Notes under the pieces: model-generated
The model's input: only the letters and a program-made list of their open reading frames with translations
Databases searched by the model: none
What the model was told of the DNA's origin: nothing
NCBI RefSeq assembly: GCF_000143415.4
Contig: NW_003314287.1
Coordinates: 1,509,514 to 1,573,513, forward strand
DNA from: Selaginella moellendorffii
Lineage: Eukaryota > Streptophyta > Lycopodiopsida > Selaginellales > Selaginellaceae
Direction of reading: 5' to 3'
Length of the DNA: 64,000 nt
Part shown: positions 34,101-47,970 of the stretch, piece by piece
Position numbering within the stretch: position 1 is the first letter of the stretch
Layout: every line of letters begins with the position of its first letter
Translations under genes and position numbers: made by a program

Positions 34101-37100
34101 AGTTCCAACCCTGAAACCGCCTGATAAAGACGAAACAATTAATTTGTTTGGGAATGGAAAAAACGAAGGCGTACCTTGACAATTGGAGAAGACGCAGGAA
34201 TGGAAAGCAGCGACTCCACGAATTGCATAACTTGAAGTAGCACTGGATGCTCAGGCCATTCTTCCAATAGAATATGGATCCGCCGTGCTAGATTTTCAAT
34301 CGGTCCAAGCATTTTCGAAAGCTCAGAGGGAAATGCGTCCTGTAAAACTCGTCGAGATTGAAAAGAAGAAACCATCGTAGGCAAGTTACCTTGTAAATAT
34401 TAAAGTTGTCGATGGTTTTATTCGAGAAGTTCCCGTGTTCCAGGCTTAATTTTACCAAATGAGCTGGATACAGAAGCGTATCGAGGAACTGAGGTACAGC
34501 ATGTCCGATTCCTGTTACACACACATTATGCGAGCGTCAAAAAAGGCCATGTACAAAAACTGTAAACTAACCTTCTAAAATGCATCTGCCACTGTTGTAG
34601 GAGATTAAAAACTCTGTCATCCGATCGTCATCAGAAACACTTTTATTTATCTGCACAAGAAAAATATCAAACAAAGGATTATGAATAAACCCGATTCAAA
34701 CCTCCAGTTTGGAAAAAATACGCTGGTACATCCAGAGAACTTTTTTCAACATTTCGTCCTGGAGGTAGGCTAGCTTCGCTTTAAAAGCCGCATCGGATTC
34801 ATGGTCATTACTAGGAACCAGTTTCTGGACCTATAAGTGAAATTTGTTAAAACACAAACTGTCACAACCTGTAGCTTACCTCATATCCATCCGAAACTTC
34901 ATCCAAGTTTTCCACAGACCAATACGATGGAAAGAGCTCCTTAAATGTTGCTTCATCCTCCTCCGGCTCTCCACCTAAACTTACGAAGCGAATTTGGTCC
35001 GAATCCTCCGTATCATTCGCTTTCCGAAATGCACGTATTTGTTTCCATATTCCTATGATTGAGTTTACCAAATCTTGAAGAAGCTGAAAGCGAACAATTC
35101 AGTAACGTAGGTTTTGACAAAGAAACTGACCTTCATATGGCTGTCTGTAATAGTCCTCGAATGCACGAACTCACGTGTAAGGCGTGAGAGTGCACACAAG
35201 AGGACAGAAACTTTAAGTTCTAGCTCCGAAGACTGTACCAGAAACATGAATAACGTTGCGACATAAGAACAGCTACAAACCTTAGGATCAGACTTGAAAC
35301 GGATCGCCTTCTCAATCAATTTCTCCACGGAATGGTCCGTTAGCTCGCCTACAACGTCCAGAGCAGGCACCAAACTGTCTGGCCGCGGGATAGACGGAAA
35401 GCACATAAGAGAGCATACAGCGTTCTGCAAACACAGTTTTAGCAACAAAAGAAAGAGAGAAATTTTTACGTACGGTGCAAGTGTCCAAGTCTCCACGCTT
35501 TTCAAATACACGACCATTCTCATAAGCTACACTGTGAAGGGATAGACCATATTTCAACTCGTATATGCCCAACTGAAATGGTTGAATAACGTCTCGGTAA
35601 GAGTTGAACCGAGTTGAGAGCTGCCGAATAAAACTTGTGGCATTGTCCTGCCAGGCAGTGATTCCCTTCACCGCCATTTCTGCATCCATGCCATGAGCCA
35701 GCGCCTCAACAAACATGTTAATTCTGGCGAGACTTCCGACCGACTGCATAAAGTGCCCAGCCTCTTTGATGAACTCATAAAATTGAGGAGGCGATGGACG
35801 AGAAACGAGCTGTAAAAAACATGATGTTAGACTGAAATAGCAAGAAAAGCTAGGAATTTTCAGACCTTGGACTTTAGTTTCTCCACGTTCTCCTCGATAT
35901 TCTTTTGCTTGTTGACCAACATTTTCATTGTCGCTCCGTTGTCTTTGCCGCCTCTGACATATAAGTTGCTCTCGTTCCTCACCTGCACTAGTATATATGA
36001 ATTACCATCCCAGTCTTTCGTAAATGACAGACCTGTATTTCAATGTTGACGATCTTCAGTTTGTCAGACAAAATTTGATGTTTGTATAAGTATTTCGCCA
36101 TGGGATCGACTCCGTAACCAAGCATTAACAACTCCAATCGCATTCTTCCAACAAGTAGCCACACTTGACCGAGTCTGACCAAACGGTCTGAAACACAAAC
36201 ATGTAAGTCGCAAATGCATGTTTTTTGAAATACTACCGTAGTAAGCCAGTTGATGCCAATGAGTGGAATACATCTGCTTGATGCATGGTACCATTAGCTC
36301 TTGTACGAGATTATGCAGCTCTGGATCCTGTGGGATCTGAAGCAGCTTCATTAAGTCGTTCGTATTTTCTGTAGGAGGTTCGTGATTCTGTAAAGCTGAA
36401 ATGAATACTTGACATTGTCTAGAAGGTTTTTACCTCTTGGATGTGAGCATGAAGAGCGGAAAGAAGCGGAAAAATCAAGTCCATTTGTGGAAATAACTTC
36501 TTATGGGAATACATAACCTGAAAGTTTACTGTGGATATAGTACTGCAAACAATTTTCATATACCTGTTGTATAACAGCGCTAAGGTATGATAGATCAGCG
36601 GTTACGGGGTCTGAAATAGAAGAATATGAAGAAAACCAGGACCTTTCTAGCCCAATTTTCAATTGATACAATTTAGCATGATACTCTTTCACTTTTGCAT
36701 AACCATCACTACAAAAAATACAAACGTGAGCACCTATCAAGAGCAATGCAAACGCGCTTACGTTACAGAAGCAGCAAAAATTGTTTCTGAAGGCCGAAAA
36801 CGGAGGGACGCGCCAGCTTTTAAGGATGAATCGTTCCATAAGTTTGTGTGCCAGTTGAAAACCATCTCGTGCGTATAATGGCTAACACTCGCCGCTGTGG
36901 TCTAACGTAAGAGTCGCGAAAATATTAAACAAGATAATACCAGATGCATTCGAAGGATCAGAATCCAGCAGCCACATAACGTGCTGGTGTGGAACAAAGT
37001 CCACAGAAGGTCTTGACAAGACTTTCATGGAAAACGATACGACATGATGTAGAAGCTTGCTCTGTAGCCCCTGAAAATGAGAAGGCCCAATAAAAACGTT

Positions 37101-40100
37101 GAGTTGTATACAGAAACTTACCATTCTTTCAAAAAACTCCATATAGTTTTCATTATACGTAAACTCCGCAACTGAGGGTAAAAGCTTTGAGATAAGGCTT
37201 CCATCCAGCAATAAAGCCCGATGGCGAGAAAGAGGATGCAACTTTTGCCAAAAATCTTGTCCAGTTGACCAGAAAAGAAGACTTCTGGAGAACTTTTCAA
37301 TTTTGTGACACCCAGAACTGCAAAAGCTTTGCGGTGTGTGATGCATGTCCGATTTGATGAACGGTATAAGCTGCTTTTCGGAAGATGGTAGTTTTGCACG
37401 TTCAGAGTTTAGCCTCTTCGAGACCGCCTGTAACGAAGTATGATAGAAATAAGCAATACAGTATAGACAATTTGGTAGATTACCTCCCCTATCTCCACAG
37501 CGGTGTTAAAACCATAGGCTCCACCAGAACGACCAATGCAAGATATCATGCTCAATCCTGTCAGCAGATCGAGAATTGCAATAGCGAGTATTGACAACGA
37601 AACTCTTACCTTCCAGAATCATCAGCCACAATTTTGAGTCCGAACGCAGATAAAGCTTCTCTTGGCTCTCTGGAAAATCCTATTATAACCAGAAATTAAA
37701 TACCGCAACATTGTACCTCCGATCCATAAGCTTTCAGATAAAGTTAGCATGCTGTGTTCCAATTCGAAAAACTCAATGGAATGAGGGACCTGTGGATGTC
37801 CACCATACTTCCATAAATATGGCTTTGCACATCCTGCATTTTCAACGTTTAAGGCCGCATCCATCGCTGGCACAAGGTTGAAGGCACCCTGGACTGCGTC
37901 CCGGAGATTATTCTGGTAAAATCAGAACGTTCAGACAAGCAAAGACATAAAACAAAGTAGAAAGAACCTTCTTGTTGAGCTCTAAGATGCTGTGCTTCAT
38001 CGTTTTCCAGCAGAACCGAACAAAGTCCAGTTCGGCATTTGGATCCTGTATGGCTCCCCAGAGTGACTCATGAGAGTCAAACAATACGAGCTCAATGGAT
38101 GAGCCGCTTTCGAGCACCACAAGTGCTTCCTCAACCCTTCTGATAGAGAGCAATAGCGGATATAGCCACGTAAACTTCCCGCTACAAACATTAGCAGCGG
38201 CTCCCAGCGATGGCATATGACGGAGATATGACTGCATTATGGGACTTGCCGTCTGATGAGCGCTCAAAGCTGACTGGAGAAACTGATCTTCCGTCTTCCA
38301 CTGGAGATACCATCGCCTTAACGATGTCACCTTGCTCGCTGTCGCTATAAGCCGCCTCCATAATACTTTCCCATCCTCTCGCATGCCCTCCAATCGAGCG
38401 TCACTCTCGATAAGGCAGTTCTGGTTCACGAAGGACAAGCCTGTTCCCTCTGAATCCATCATACCCTTGAAGCTATTCCATGTGTCTCTTAGCTCCTTCA
38501 CCAGAGTTATTACTTTGTTGTCGAGGTGGCCGCTAAGCTCGGTGGTACCGAGGCCTTTTTCTAGCACCATCAAGCAGTTGGCTATCCTTGGAAGCTTGAC
38601 TGCTACCTTTCCAATAAGGTTCTGGAGCCACTGAACCCGGCGTTGAGTATCAAAAACCGGTGCCTGCTCCAAAGCCCATGAGATCGCAAATTCAAGCTGC
38701 TTCTCCATTTCTGCAAAGTTGACGCTGGTAGTAAGCGGTAAATCAACGCCGTGTTCTGAAGTCTGCAAGTATCTCAGTAACTTCTGAGGGAAATGTACAC
38801 TGACATCCTTGATGCTCCATAGCCACTCGCGCAGAGCAGACGTTCCGGACGGAGACCGCAACAGTGCGCGGCTTTGAACCATAATCTCCAACGCCTGCAT
38901 TTTGGATGCGATGTACTCGACATATCTGCAGTCCCGCTTGACAACAGCTTCCTGCGACCTTGAGCAATAGTCTCGTAGAGACAGTGGTGATGGCCATCCC
39001 CCGGGAACATAAAAGGATGCTTCATATGCAAGCTCTAGAGAGCATATCTGGCGCTGAAATATAACCCTGGCACTCGACTGTAGCTCCGCAGTGATACAAG
39101 CCAAATATGACTGCTCCCAGCTATATACCATGCTCGAATAGAAGTTCCCACCCCGTTCAAGTAGAACCTGAAGCAAGCTTAACCACTGGCCCAGCTCCCG
39201 GTAAGTAATACCGAAAGGATGACCCTTCGTAAGCGACCTTACTTCCAAATGTAGCCTGGTTATTGCATCAACAAGCTGCAGCCCGGGGACTCCGAAAGAC
39301 TCTACCACGCGTTTGGTATCGTGATATTCAGTTTCGGGTTCGATGTCTCGTAGCATGTATAGTTCCACACCACGATTACGCATTGCTCTCGAGACTTCGC
39401 CATTTGCCGGATCCAGTGTCAGGAAAAGACGAAAGTTGGGGTGAGCCTTAACCACCATAGCCTGGCCGTGGACAAGACCCCGCTCGTTAACCATGAGACT
39501 GCCGCTCGACTCAAGAAGTGAATTTAGCCGGTCCAGCACCTGCAAAACAAAAACTCGAATGAAAAATTTAAAATAAAACGCAGAATGCATACCGTAGGAT
39601 TGCAGAGGTTGGCATTTTCTAGAAGAACCCATGCTCCGCATTCCGCTGCTCTCAAAAGGTCTCCGTCAATCCATTCGAAACGACCAACGTTGCCTTCCCG
39701 CTTAATATCCAGTGCACTTAACAATGTCCGGAGCTTTCCGAGGCCGAAATCCGATGTCCCACTAGTACTCGGAAGAGCTATTTGAAGCTGCTCCAAAAAC
39801 TGCTTCAGCATACTCACGGTGGATTTTCTTGCGCCATCGACTTGAAACACCTGAGTCTTTTGAAGTGTAGACCAGCTGGCCAGAATATTTTTAACTATAC
39901 CGATCCTTCTGTCTGGTGAGTAATCCCCAACGGCCTGAGATAAAAAGAAACTACAAACCGCTTGAGCTGAAACATTTGCAGCAGCGATAGCTTCCCGTAT
40001 GCAGCGAGATGTGTCATGCTGTTCGAAGCAGCCAAGAAGCTCTGTAGTGTCTGTAGAACCCGACATGTTGTACTCGAAGAGAGAATTCCCGGTAAGCTCC

Positions 40101-43100
40101 GCCAGCGTGCGAACCATCGTAGTTTTACCTGACTTGGGAGGACCAACCAGCAAACACATCCACCCCTTCCCTATGCAATGCATGATCGACTCCAATGTAC
40201 TTCCAGTACCAGAGAGGACCTGAAGGTGCTTCAAGCTATCCTTTCTAGAACTGCCGAGATCCATCCGCTTCGAGTGTGCCAGTCCAACTGTGATATTCTT
40301 CGCGTACATTATGATGTCTGGTAGTGCGTATCTAGCAGAAGGATTCCCAAAAATACGCTTAAAAAGGTTTACCGCGGCATCTCGATCTTCTAGAGTTCGC
40401 AACCGTTGAATATAGACGAGCTGAACGAAATGCGACATTATCTCGTACTCGGTCCGAAAACAGAAAGGAGAACCTGCAAGAGTATATTTACTTTCAAGCC
40501 CGAAACGTTAAAACAAGCAAACCTTCTATAAGAGTGCACCACCGCAAAATGTCGCGCAGATTAAACTCCCAAGGTGCGCCTAAGTGACCGTAATTGTGCA
40601 AAATCATTGTTTCATAGTACAGCTGTCTGTTGAACTCTATCATTTTTAAGAGAATGTCCTCTGGGATTGATGGATGCAGTGCTCGAGCAATAAAAAAATA
40701 ATCGTCGGATGTCAAAGGCTCGGTGTACACCTGCATAGCAAATCGGGTTCAGTGTACTATTAAACCAGAAGTGCTTACCGTTGTAAAACGATTGAGAAAC
40801 GATTTCGGAAGCCCTTTCCTGCCACCACCCTCGTGCAGAGGGTTCTGACAAGCAAACAATCGAAAGGTTGGCGGGCACTCAAATGTCAAGCCCAGCTCGG
40901 GTATGAAGACCTCACCACGATGGTCCAAACACGAATTCAACCCCTGCGTAGAGCAACAATGTTAAAAAAAACTCAACAAATACCCTGAGTTTGATACCTC
41001 GAGGACAGATTGAGAAGCAAGATTAAGCTCGTCAAGAAGCACCCAATTCCCAGCTTTCAGGGCCTAGAAACTTAAGCATTAATACAGAGTCGGTAAGTAG
41101 AAGAGTAAACACCTGTAGAAATACTCCATCTGACCACTGAAATTCACCAGCTTTGCCACCTTCAACAGGTAAATCCGAGCCAAATAGATCAAGGATGTCC
41201 GTCTGTATTCAGTATAACACAGCATGTTACTAGAAACGCATGAACAGAAGCTAACGAACCTGCTCAGAAAGGTTAATTCGAACAACTGTATGTCCAGAGG
41301 CAGCCGCTAGCGCAGACACTAAACTTGTCTTCCCGACACCGGGACTTCCTTCAAGCAAGACTGCACTCCCACACCCAAAATGAGAAATAACGTCAACGTC
41401 AAAAAAAGATTCACCTGGTTTTCTCAATTGCATTGCTCGTAAAATTCTCATGACATTCCGTCTTGTTGTCGGTGCGTTGAACTCAAATTTAGTGTTTTGA
41501 CTTTCAATGTTGCCCTTTGATATATAGAACGGATGAATCCCAAAAGAATTTGAACGACTGGTATCAGCTTCTATATAAAAACCTTTGTCAAGAGCGCATG
41601 CATTCTCTGCCTCGGATTTGAATTCCTGAACAACTTGGAGATCAAAAGCCTGTCAAAAAGGGTATCTAGCATACCTCAGGAAGCAGAGTTAAAAGAAAGT
41701 CGACGCACTTTTCTTTCAAATTCTTTGGAGCTGTGCTTGATAGAGCAGATGCTGTAGTGAAACAATAACATAAGAAACATACATATAAAACGTAATTCCG
41801 ATCGTACCCAATCCAACACCATCAAGGAGGACTAGAAACGCTCCATGAATAAAAGCAGCGTACTTGCCAATCTGAGGGGCGGCATTGTTGACGTACGTTA
41901 TCCATGAAAGAAGGTCTCTCACGGACAATGTTTTCGAGATTTCTTGACGCTGCTGAAACCACTGATCAAAGAGTTTTAGAATACAAGATTAACGCTGCAG
42001 ACAAACATTTACCTGCCAGAACTGAATAAGCGGTTCTACCAGGCACTCCACTTCCGATCCGCTTAGCCTGTGACACAGAATGTCAGTATAGAAAACAACA
42101 GGAAAACACATGCCAACCTTTCCAAAATTATACTTCTTAAATCATCCAAGTCGCAAATTGGTGGCACCCAGACCTCAGTGAACCTGTTTCTTAGTGCCGG
42201 AGACAGCTCCTTCTTGCCAAAATCTCCACCAGGATTCATTGTTGCCATCAACCTGAATTTCGGGTGTGCTATAATTTCTTCAACGTCGGAACCACCTTTC
42301 TCCGCAAGTACGAGAGTGCCGTTTGGCTCCAGAACACTGTTAAGCCTCTCTAGCACGCTATCGTCTGCTAGGCTGATCTCATCGACGAGAAATAAATCCC
42401 CATTCCGCATGGCATCTACAAGAGGACCATCATGCCAAACGAAGAGCGACTGCCATTCCTTCCGTAGCTTTTGAAGGGTTGTCACTGTTGAATGGAGCAC
42501 AGCCTTCTCCTCAGAGCTTATGAGCACTTCTTCAGACTTCAATACACGCCTAGCAATGTCGATAGTCGCCCCGGAGTCTTCTATCTTCGAGGACAACTGC
42601 AAAACAAGTATCAGCTCAAAGTATAACAAAACATTCCAGCGATGCTTACGTTATTAGAGAAGCATCCCATCGAATTTAGCGTACATACTGCATCATCATA
42701 ACGCATTGCGATCTTCTCCCTACCCCGAACTGGTCTAAACCCCTGCGTAAATAGAAAGTGAGCACAATAGAAACTCATTAGACAAACAGCATACGCCAAT
42801 AAAATCAGATGTCTCTGTGTGTTGATGGCAATTTAGAATGTGAAGCTTTTGTTTCAACAGCTGCGCGAGTAGCTGGCAAACAGTAGTTTTTCCACATCCA
42901 GTTTCACCGACGAGGAGAAGAGGTTCATTATGCTCGTTGCACTGCTGCGTGAGATAGTACAATCGCCGCATGCTTTTCATCCAGACGATTCTGTAAGAAT
43001 TTCACACGTTGAAGGCGAAGAACGACACTACAATGACGATCGATACCTTCCTAAGCCTGCGGCTTTGCCATCTTGAGTTTGTTGTACGCTCGAAGCTCCA

Positions 43101-46100
43101 GTAAACTACAACACAGACTGTCTGAGTGAGAAAGTACGTAAAAGGAAGTACCTCGTGAACTCTGTCAGGATTTATCTTCACTCGTAATTGCTTCTCCAAA
43201 CTTGTCTGCACTACCACCTTTTCTTTTGAATCCCGAATTCTTTCTGCGAGCAGAACGTAGCCGTTCCAAGCAAGATCTTCGTATGAGATGCCACTCTGAC
43301 GATGTCGTTCAGCCCAACGAAAGAGATCTCGTGGAGTTATGTAGCCGTGCTTCCCAGCAAACACCTTACTACCCTGTCGTTGCCGCTGCAAATCTTTCAT
43401 GACTTCCACCATCTTCCCGGCATAGCTTGCAGCCACGTCGCATCTCTTCTCAAGTATCGTAACAAGCTCGCCCGCTGGGATGTCGTCGACATGGAGCTCA
43501 ATAAATCTGTTGCGAAATGCACGAGAAAGTGCCTTTCTTCCTCCATAAATACCGGGAGGATTTTGTGTTGCAAAGAGCATGAAATGCGGATGAGGTTTCA
43601 CAGACACCTGGAGCTCGGGAACGAAAAGCTCCCTGTTGTCGTCCAGAAGCCGGTTCAGAGCTTCTAACACATCTGATGGAGCCAAGTTCAACTCGTCCAG
43701 CACGATCCAATAGCCATTCCTAACAGCTTCCACCAGTGGTCCTTCCTGGAAAACCAGCTTTCCAGTATGATCTGAAACATAAGCACCCAGGTACTCTTGC
43801 AGGTCTGTGTGCTCATGGTTGTTGATCCGTAAGAACTTGTGTCCTGTGACGGCTGCAAGATATCGTACTAGACTTGTTTTCCCACTCGAAGTTGGTCCCT
43901 GTAGCAGCACCGGATATTTCCGAATGAAAACCGCCCGCGCAATATTTTTCAGATGCTCCTTTATACTCTTGGTCAAGACGTAGCGCTTGCAGAAGGCCGT
44001 ATCAGCATCCGTTTGGCTCTCACATCCACGCTGCACCCAGAACTGTTCGAACAAAATGTGGTCTGGACTTGGTTGTGCCGGAGCCTTCATAAGGGACTTC
44101 GAAAAGCTCGTTGATTTCCCGGACTGATTGTAGAGAACTCGCTGAATGAGTTCTTCCATGATCGGAGCACTCGACTGATCCAAGAGGGTCAGGAACGACA
44201 TACAAACCCCGTCGTACAAGGCCCGATCAAACCCATAGACAGGCATAGCATGCCTTGTAAATTCGAGCGCCCGGGAAAGTGACCGTAAACTGTACTGAGG
44301 TTTATGCCCAGCACCATCGCGCAGCCGCTTCTCTGCTTCTTCCCGGGCTTTTAAGAAAAAGTTGACGATGTTTTCCGGAGAACGCATGGAGCCTTCCAAG
44401 TATTTGGCAACCAGTGCCTCCAAGTCTTCTTTGCCGCACATCTCGTCAACGTAAAGCTCTGTAAGCCTATTCCTGAGCAGTACGGGCAACTCTCGCTTCC
44501 CAACGTCGGTCGCAGGATTCATGCAGGCAAATATCCGAAAGTTGGGATGCCGCTGCACAATCTCTAAGTCACCGCGCTCTGTGAGGCAGACTGATCCACC
44601 TCCTCCGTCGAAAATTCCATTCAGCCTCTCCAATATCTCAACTGGTGCAAGGTTTATCTCGTCAAGGAGTAGCCAGGTACCGTTCTTCAGTGCCTTGACA
44701 AGAACACCTTCGACGAAAGAGAACGCAAAGGCACTTTTTGAGGCTTCCACCTGCTTCTCGGTCTTACTGAGCTCAACTGAGAAAGCCCGCCACCTATCGA
44801 GAAGATTCTGGCTGACTGGCTTTTGTCTCTTTGCTTTTTTTGGAGTCGATTCCTCTGAGTTTTCACCCACCAGGTTCCCAACTTTTGTAATAGCAATGCG
44901 AAAAGCCTTGAGAAGCAGCACCCATCTTTTTTTCTCCACATACTGTTGAACTGTTGTCCAAAAGTCCTTGTTCTTCTGTAACTAAATGTGAGAAATGGCC
45001 CAAACAAACAGAGAAAACTAAATACGACCTGAAGAGAGAACGTGGCCGTAAAAATTTCATTGAATGTTTCCACTAGAGGCAGACAAACACTTTGCGCTTC
45101 TACCGGCTTGAAACCTCCCAGTAAATCGGCTGCGTCGCTTTGCTGGCTTAGATTCTAAAACCAACACCAGCCAAATTAATGCAAACATAGGAGCTCTAAT
45201 ACGTACCACAACAGTCAAAGGAGCTGACATGTGCCACGCCAATCTCTGTACAAGAGTCGTTTTGCCAGTTCCCGTCTCTCCAACAAGAAGCACAGCTTCA
45301 TTCTGTTCAACGCAACGGGCTATCCGTTCTAGTAGCCTCATTGTTTGAGCAGTATCAGCGAAGACCGTGTTGTATGACCCTTTCGCCTGAAAACTATCGT
45401 TGTAAATCTCAAAAGAGAAATGAATCCAATCTAGATTTACCGCTCGTGATTGTAATGGCAAGACAACACGGCCAATTTGTAGCGCAGAACGCAGCTCCTG
45501 CGGAAGGAACATTAGCCCAACCTCGACTATTATTGAGTATTACCTGACACAGAGGCTTAAACAACTGGCTGTAATATTCCACACGTTCCAGAGGAACGTT
45601 CCAATGTTCAGCAATGCATCTCATCACAAGTTGCCGATCGACAGTATCCCCAACAGCTGCAGCAAAACAGTCTACAGCCTGCATTGGCCAATTTAGGATT
45701 CTCAATGTGAGAGGCGATTTAGTACCTCCAAATATATGTGGTCTCGTACTGTCTCATCTAGGATCAAGCTTTCAGATACCCGAGGGACCAGTGCACACAC
45801 TCGATTACAAAATTTCAAAAGGTCCCTGAAAGTAATTAACCATTATTCGGGCAGAAAAACTTGAAATCGTACAGTCTTACCTCGTAGAAAAATGCCGACT
45901 AACGTGAGCAGTGGCGCCACCTTGTGCCACTGTACCCTTTACTATGTTAAGCGTGCCTGCATAACACTTATCAGAAATTAAAAGTAAGTTAGCTTAGAGA
46001 CAAGATACCAATCAGTTTTGGGACTAGGGAGCACAGTCCTGGAAATCTCTCCTTGATTATAGTTGACAGCTCCACATCCGAAGGCACCTCGATTATAATT

Positions 46101-47881
46101 TTCCGCCACAAGTAGGTAAACGAGTCCCGGCCTATAAAAGCACCTCAATTACGAGAGCGTTTAGTATATAGTCCGAACCTTCCCCAGACTTCCATGTGGT
46201 ACCAAATTGCATTCGGCAAACCGTAGCAAACAGACGGAAGTTCTCTGCAGCATAGACCACCTGAAAAGCAGCTGTAGTGCTACAATACACCAACATGTGC
46301 TAGCGTACCTCTCCTCGACCGGGAATTTGGAGCTTTCGATCCTCTAATAAAGATACAAGCGAAGAAAAGAGATCGGAAGGAGCTTTGTCAACGTCCTCAA
46401 AAACAACCCACAAGCCTTTTTCAATAGCCTGCAATGCAGATTTAAAATATGCTCACGAAAGAAAAGGAAGGGCCAACCTGAGTAAGTGTACCCGGCTGCC
46501 ACTTGAACTCTCCTGGAACTTCGGTACAAACGTAATTGCCAAATAGCGTTTTGGTATCCAGTTGATCGTCAAGGTGAATGAATAAAACATCTGGACAAGC
46601 AAAAATCAGCACACGAGTGAAAGAAATATAAGATCGAACCTGTATTTCCCGTTAAACCTGCAAATTCTCGAAACAAGCTAGACTTTCCTGATCCTAAAGG
46701 ACCTTCTAGCAGCACAGGTTGCCTTTGACTGAGTGCCAGAGCGAAAGCTTCCATTTGAGACTTCACACTAGGCGTTACTACAAAAGAGCTTCGCACAGCG
46801 CCTCCGCTGCAACCAAAAAAGTTGAAAAGCTTTGTAAGATTTACTTATCAAAGTCCCGTACCTTTGAAAATCAGGCCGCAGTGGCAGCTCAACACCACAA
46901 ATGACGACATGTGAGACCTTCTCGTCATGCCGTTGCTTCCACCTTACAACTGACTCATAATGTACAGTAGCCGAACTCTTCTCTTGAGTATCTAAGTCAC
47001 CACCCGCAGTGAACATCTCTACTATTCCTACCGCTATTTCTCGATAAAACTCCTCCCACCTGTAGCAACAAGAAGTTAGTCATACGATGAACAAAAACAT
47101 AAGCTCACCTTATCAAGCATGAAAATGCCTCTTCTTCCGAAATACCCGAGAGCGACGCACTCAAGTCTCTCGAGGCAGCATCCGACATTCTAAACACCAG
47201 TGACAAAACCTGGACAGCACACCAGCGTACATCAAAAACCGTGCCTCCGCGGCATTCTCCAGTCCACAGCAAAAGACTTAGAAAAGGACTCCAATCCCAC
47301 AGCTCCCGAAAGCTTCTCCCATCTAGCCGGAGGAACTGGTAGGAGGCACGTAAAACTTCCAAGAGAGATGGCCCCTCCTTCGATTCACCACCAAGACCAT
47401 TACGCAATAGTCTCTCAAATGGTGATGGAGCAAACGTATAGTAGCGTAGAATCGAGCTGCACAGAACACAAGGCAGATATAAATCACCAACTTGAGACAC
47501 TACATACACGAGGCTTACCTCGAGAGAAATGGAGCCAGGTCGAGAATTTTGCTAAAGGCCACGCTCACATACTCATGAGTTGCCACGCTCAAACTCGAGC
47601 TACTTCGCTTCTCAAGGGAGTTTACCAAATCCGACACTACTTCAGACAGCACCGATCGAAAGCATCCAGCCACTACGACTGTGCAATCCGGCCTCACGAG
47701 CAATTCCTGGACCACTTCCACCGCTTTTCGATCGATTTCATCCCCCTGCCGCGCGAAATAAGTGAAATTCTGCGAGAAATGCGAGGCGAGAACGTACCCG
47801 TGCAAGTGCCGCAATGCGATCGTCGGCCAGGCTCGACAAGCGAGCGAGCTTCGCGAATCCCTGGCGAAAATCGACATCCAT
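28174..47881 (-). CDS. MDN1: Midasin (MDN1/REA1), giant six-AAA ribosome-assembly ATPase
   Basis: A 19.7 kb gene with dozens of exons split by mostly 45-70 bp introns; the product should be about 5,000 aa. It starts at 47881 (MDVDFRQGFAKLARL) and ends RQWFELMQHSAS, with the last exon 28206-28174. Six AAA units show Walker A motifs in order: GPLGSGKS (46703-46680), GETGTGKT (45281-45258), GPTSSGKT (43898-43875), GETGCGKT (42908-42885), GSPGVGKT (41349-41326) and GPPKSGKT (40144-40121). Walker B examples are WLLLDEINLA and WIVLDELNLA. After a long helical linker (about 37.9-31 kb) comes an Asp/Glu-rich segment (30860-29200) and a MIDAS domain with DDSRS (29010-28996). In yeast and plants this dynein-like machine strips assembly factors from pre-60S particles in the nucleolus and nucleoplasm by pulling on Rsa4 and Ytm1 through the MIDAS domain. 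All six P-loops look intact. Small internal exons were not all mapped. Confidence 0.97.
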
Positions 47882-47970
47882 TGCCAGCCGCTCTCCTCCT
47901 AAAACCCTATAAGAACCCTAAACGAAGGGTAGAATATCCTCGCCATTGTTCTCTCGAGGGAATGAGATAA
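47882..47970. promoter_or_regulatory. 89-bp divergent promoter, MDN1 and rhodanese gene
   Basis: The two start codons are 89 bp apart, so both leaders and the core promoters must fit here or overlap the coding exons. The segment holds AAACCCTA (47902-47909), ACCCTAAA (47915-47922) and GTAGAATATCC just after them. No TATA box was seen. Confidence 0.8.
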
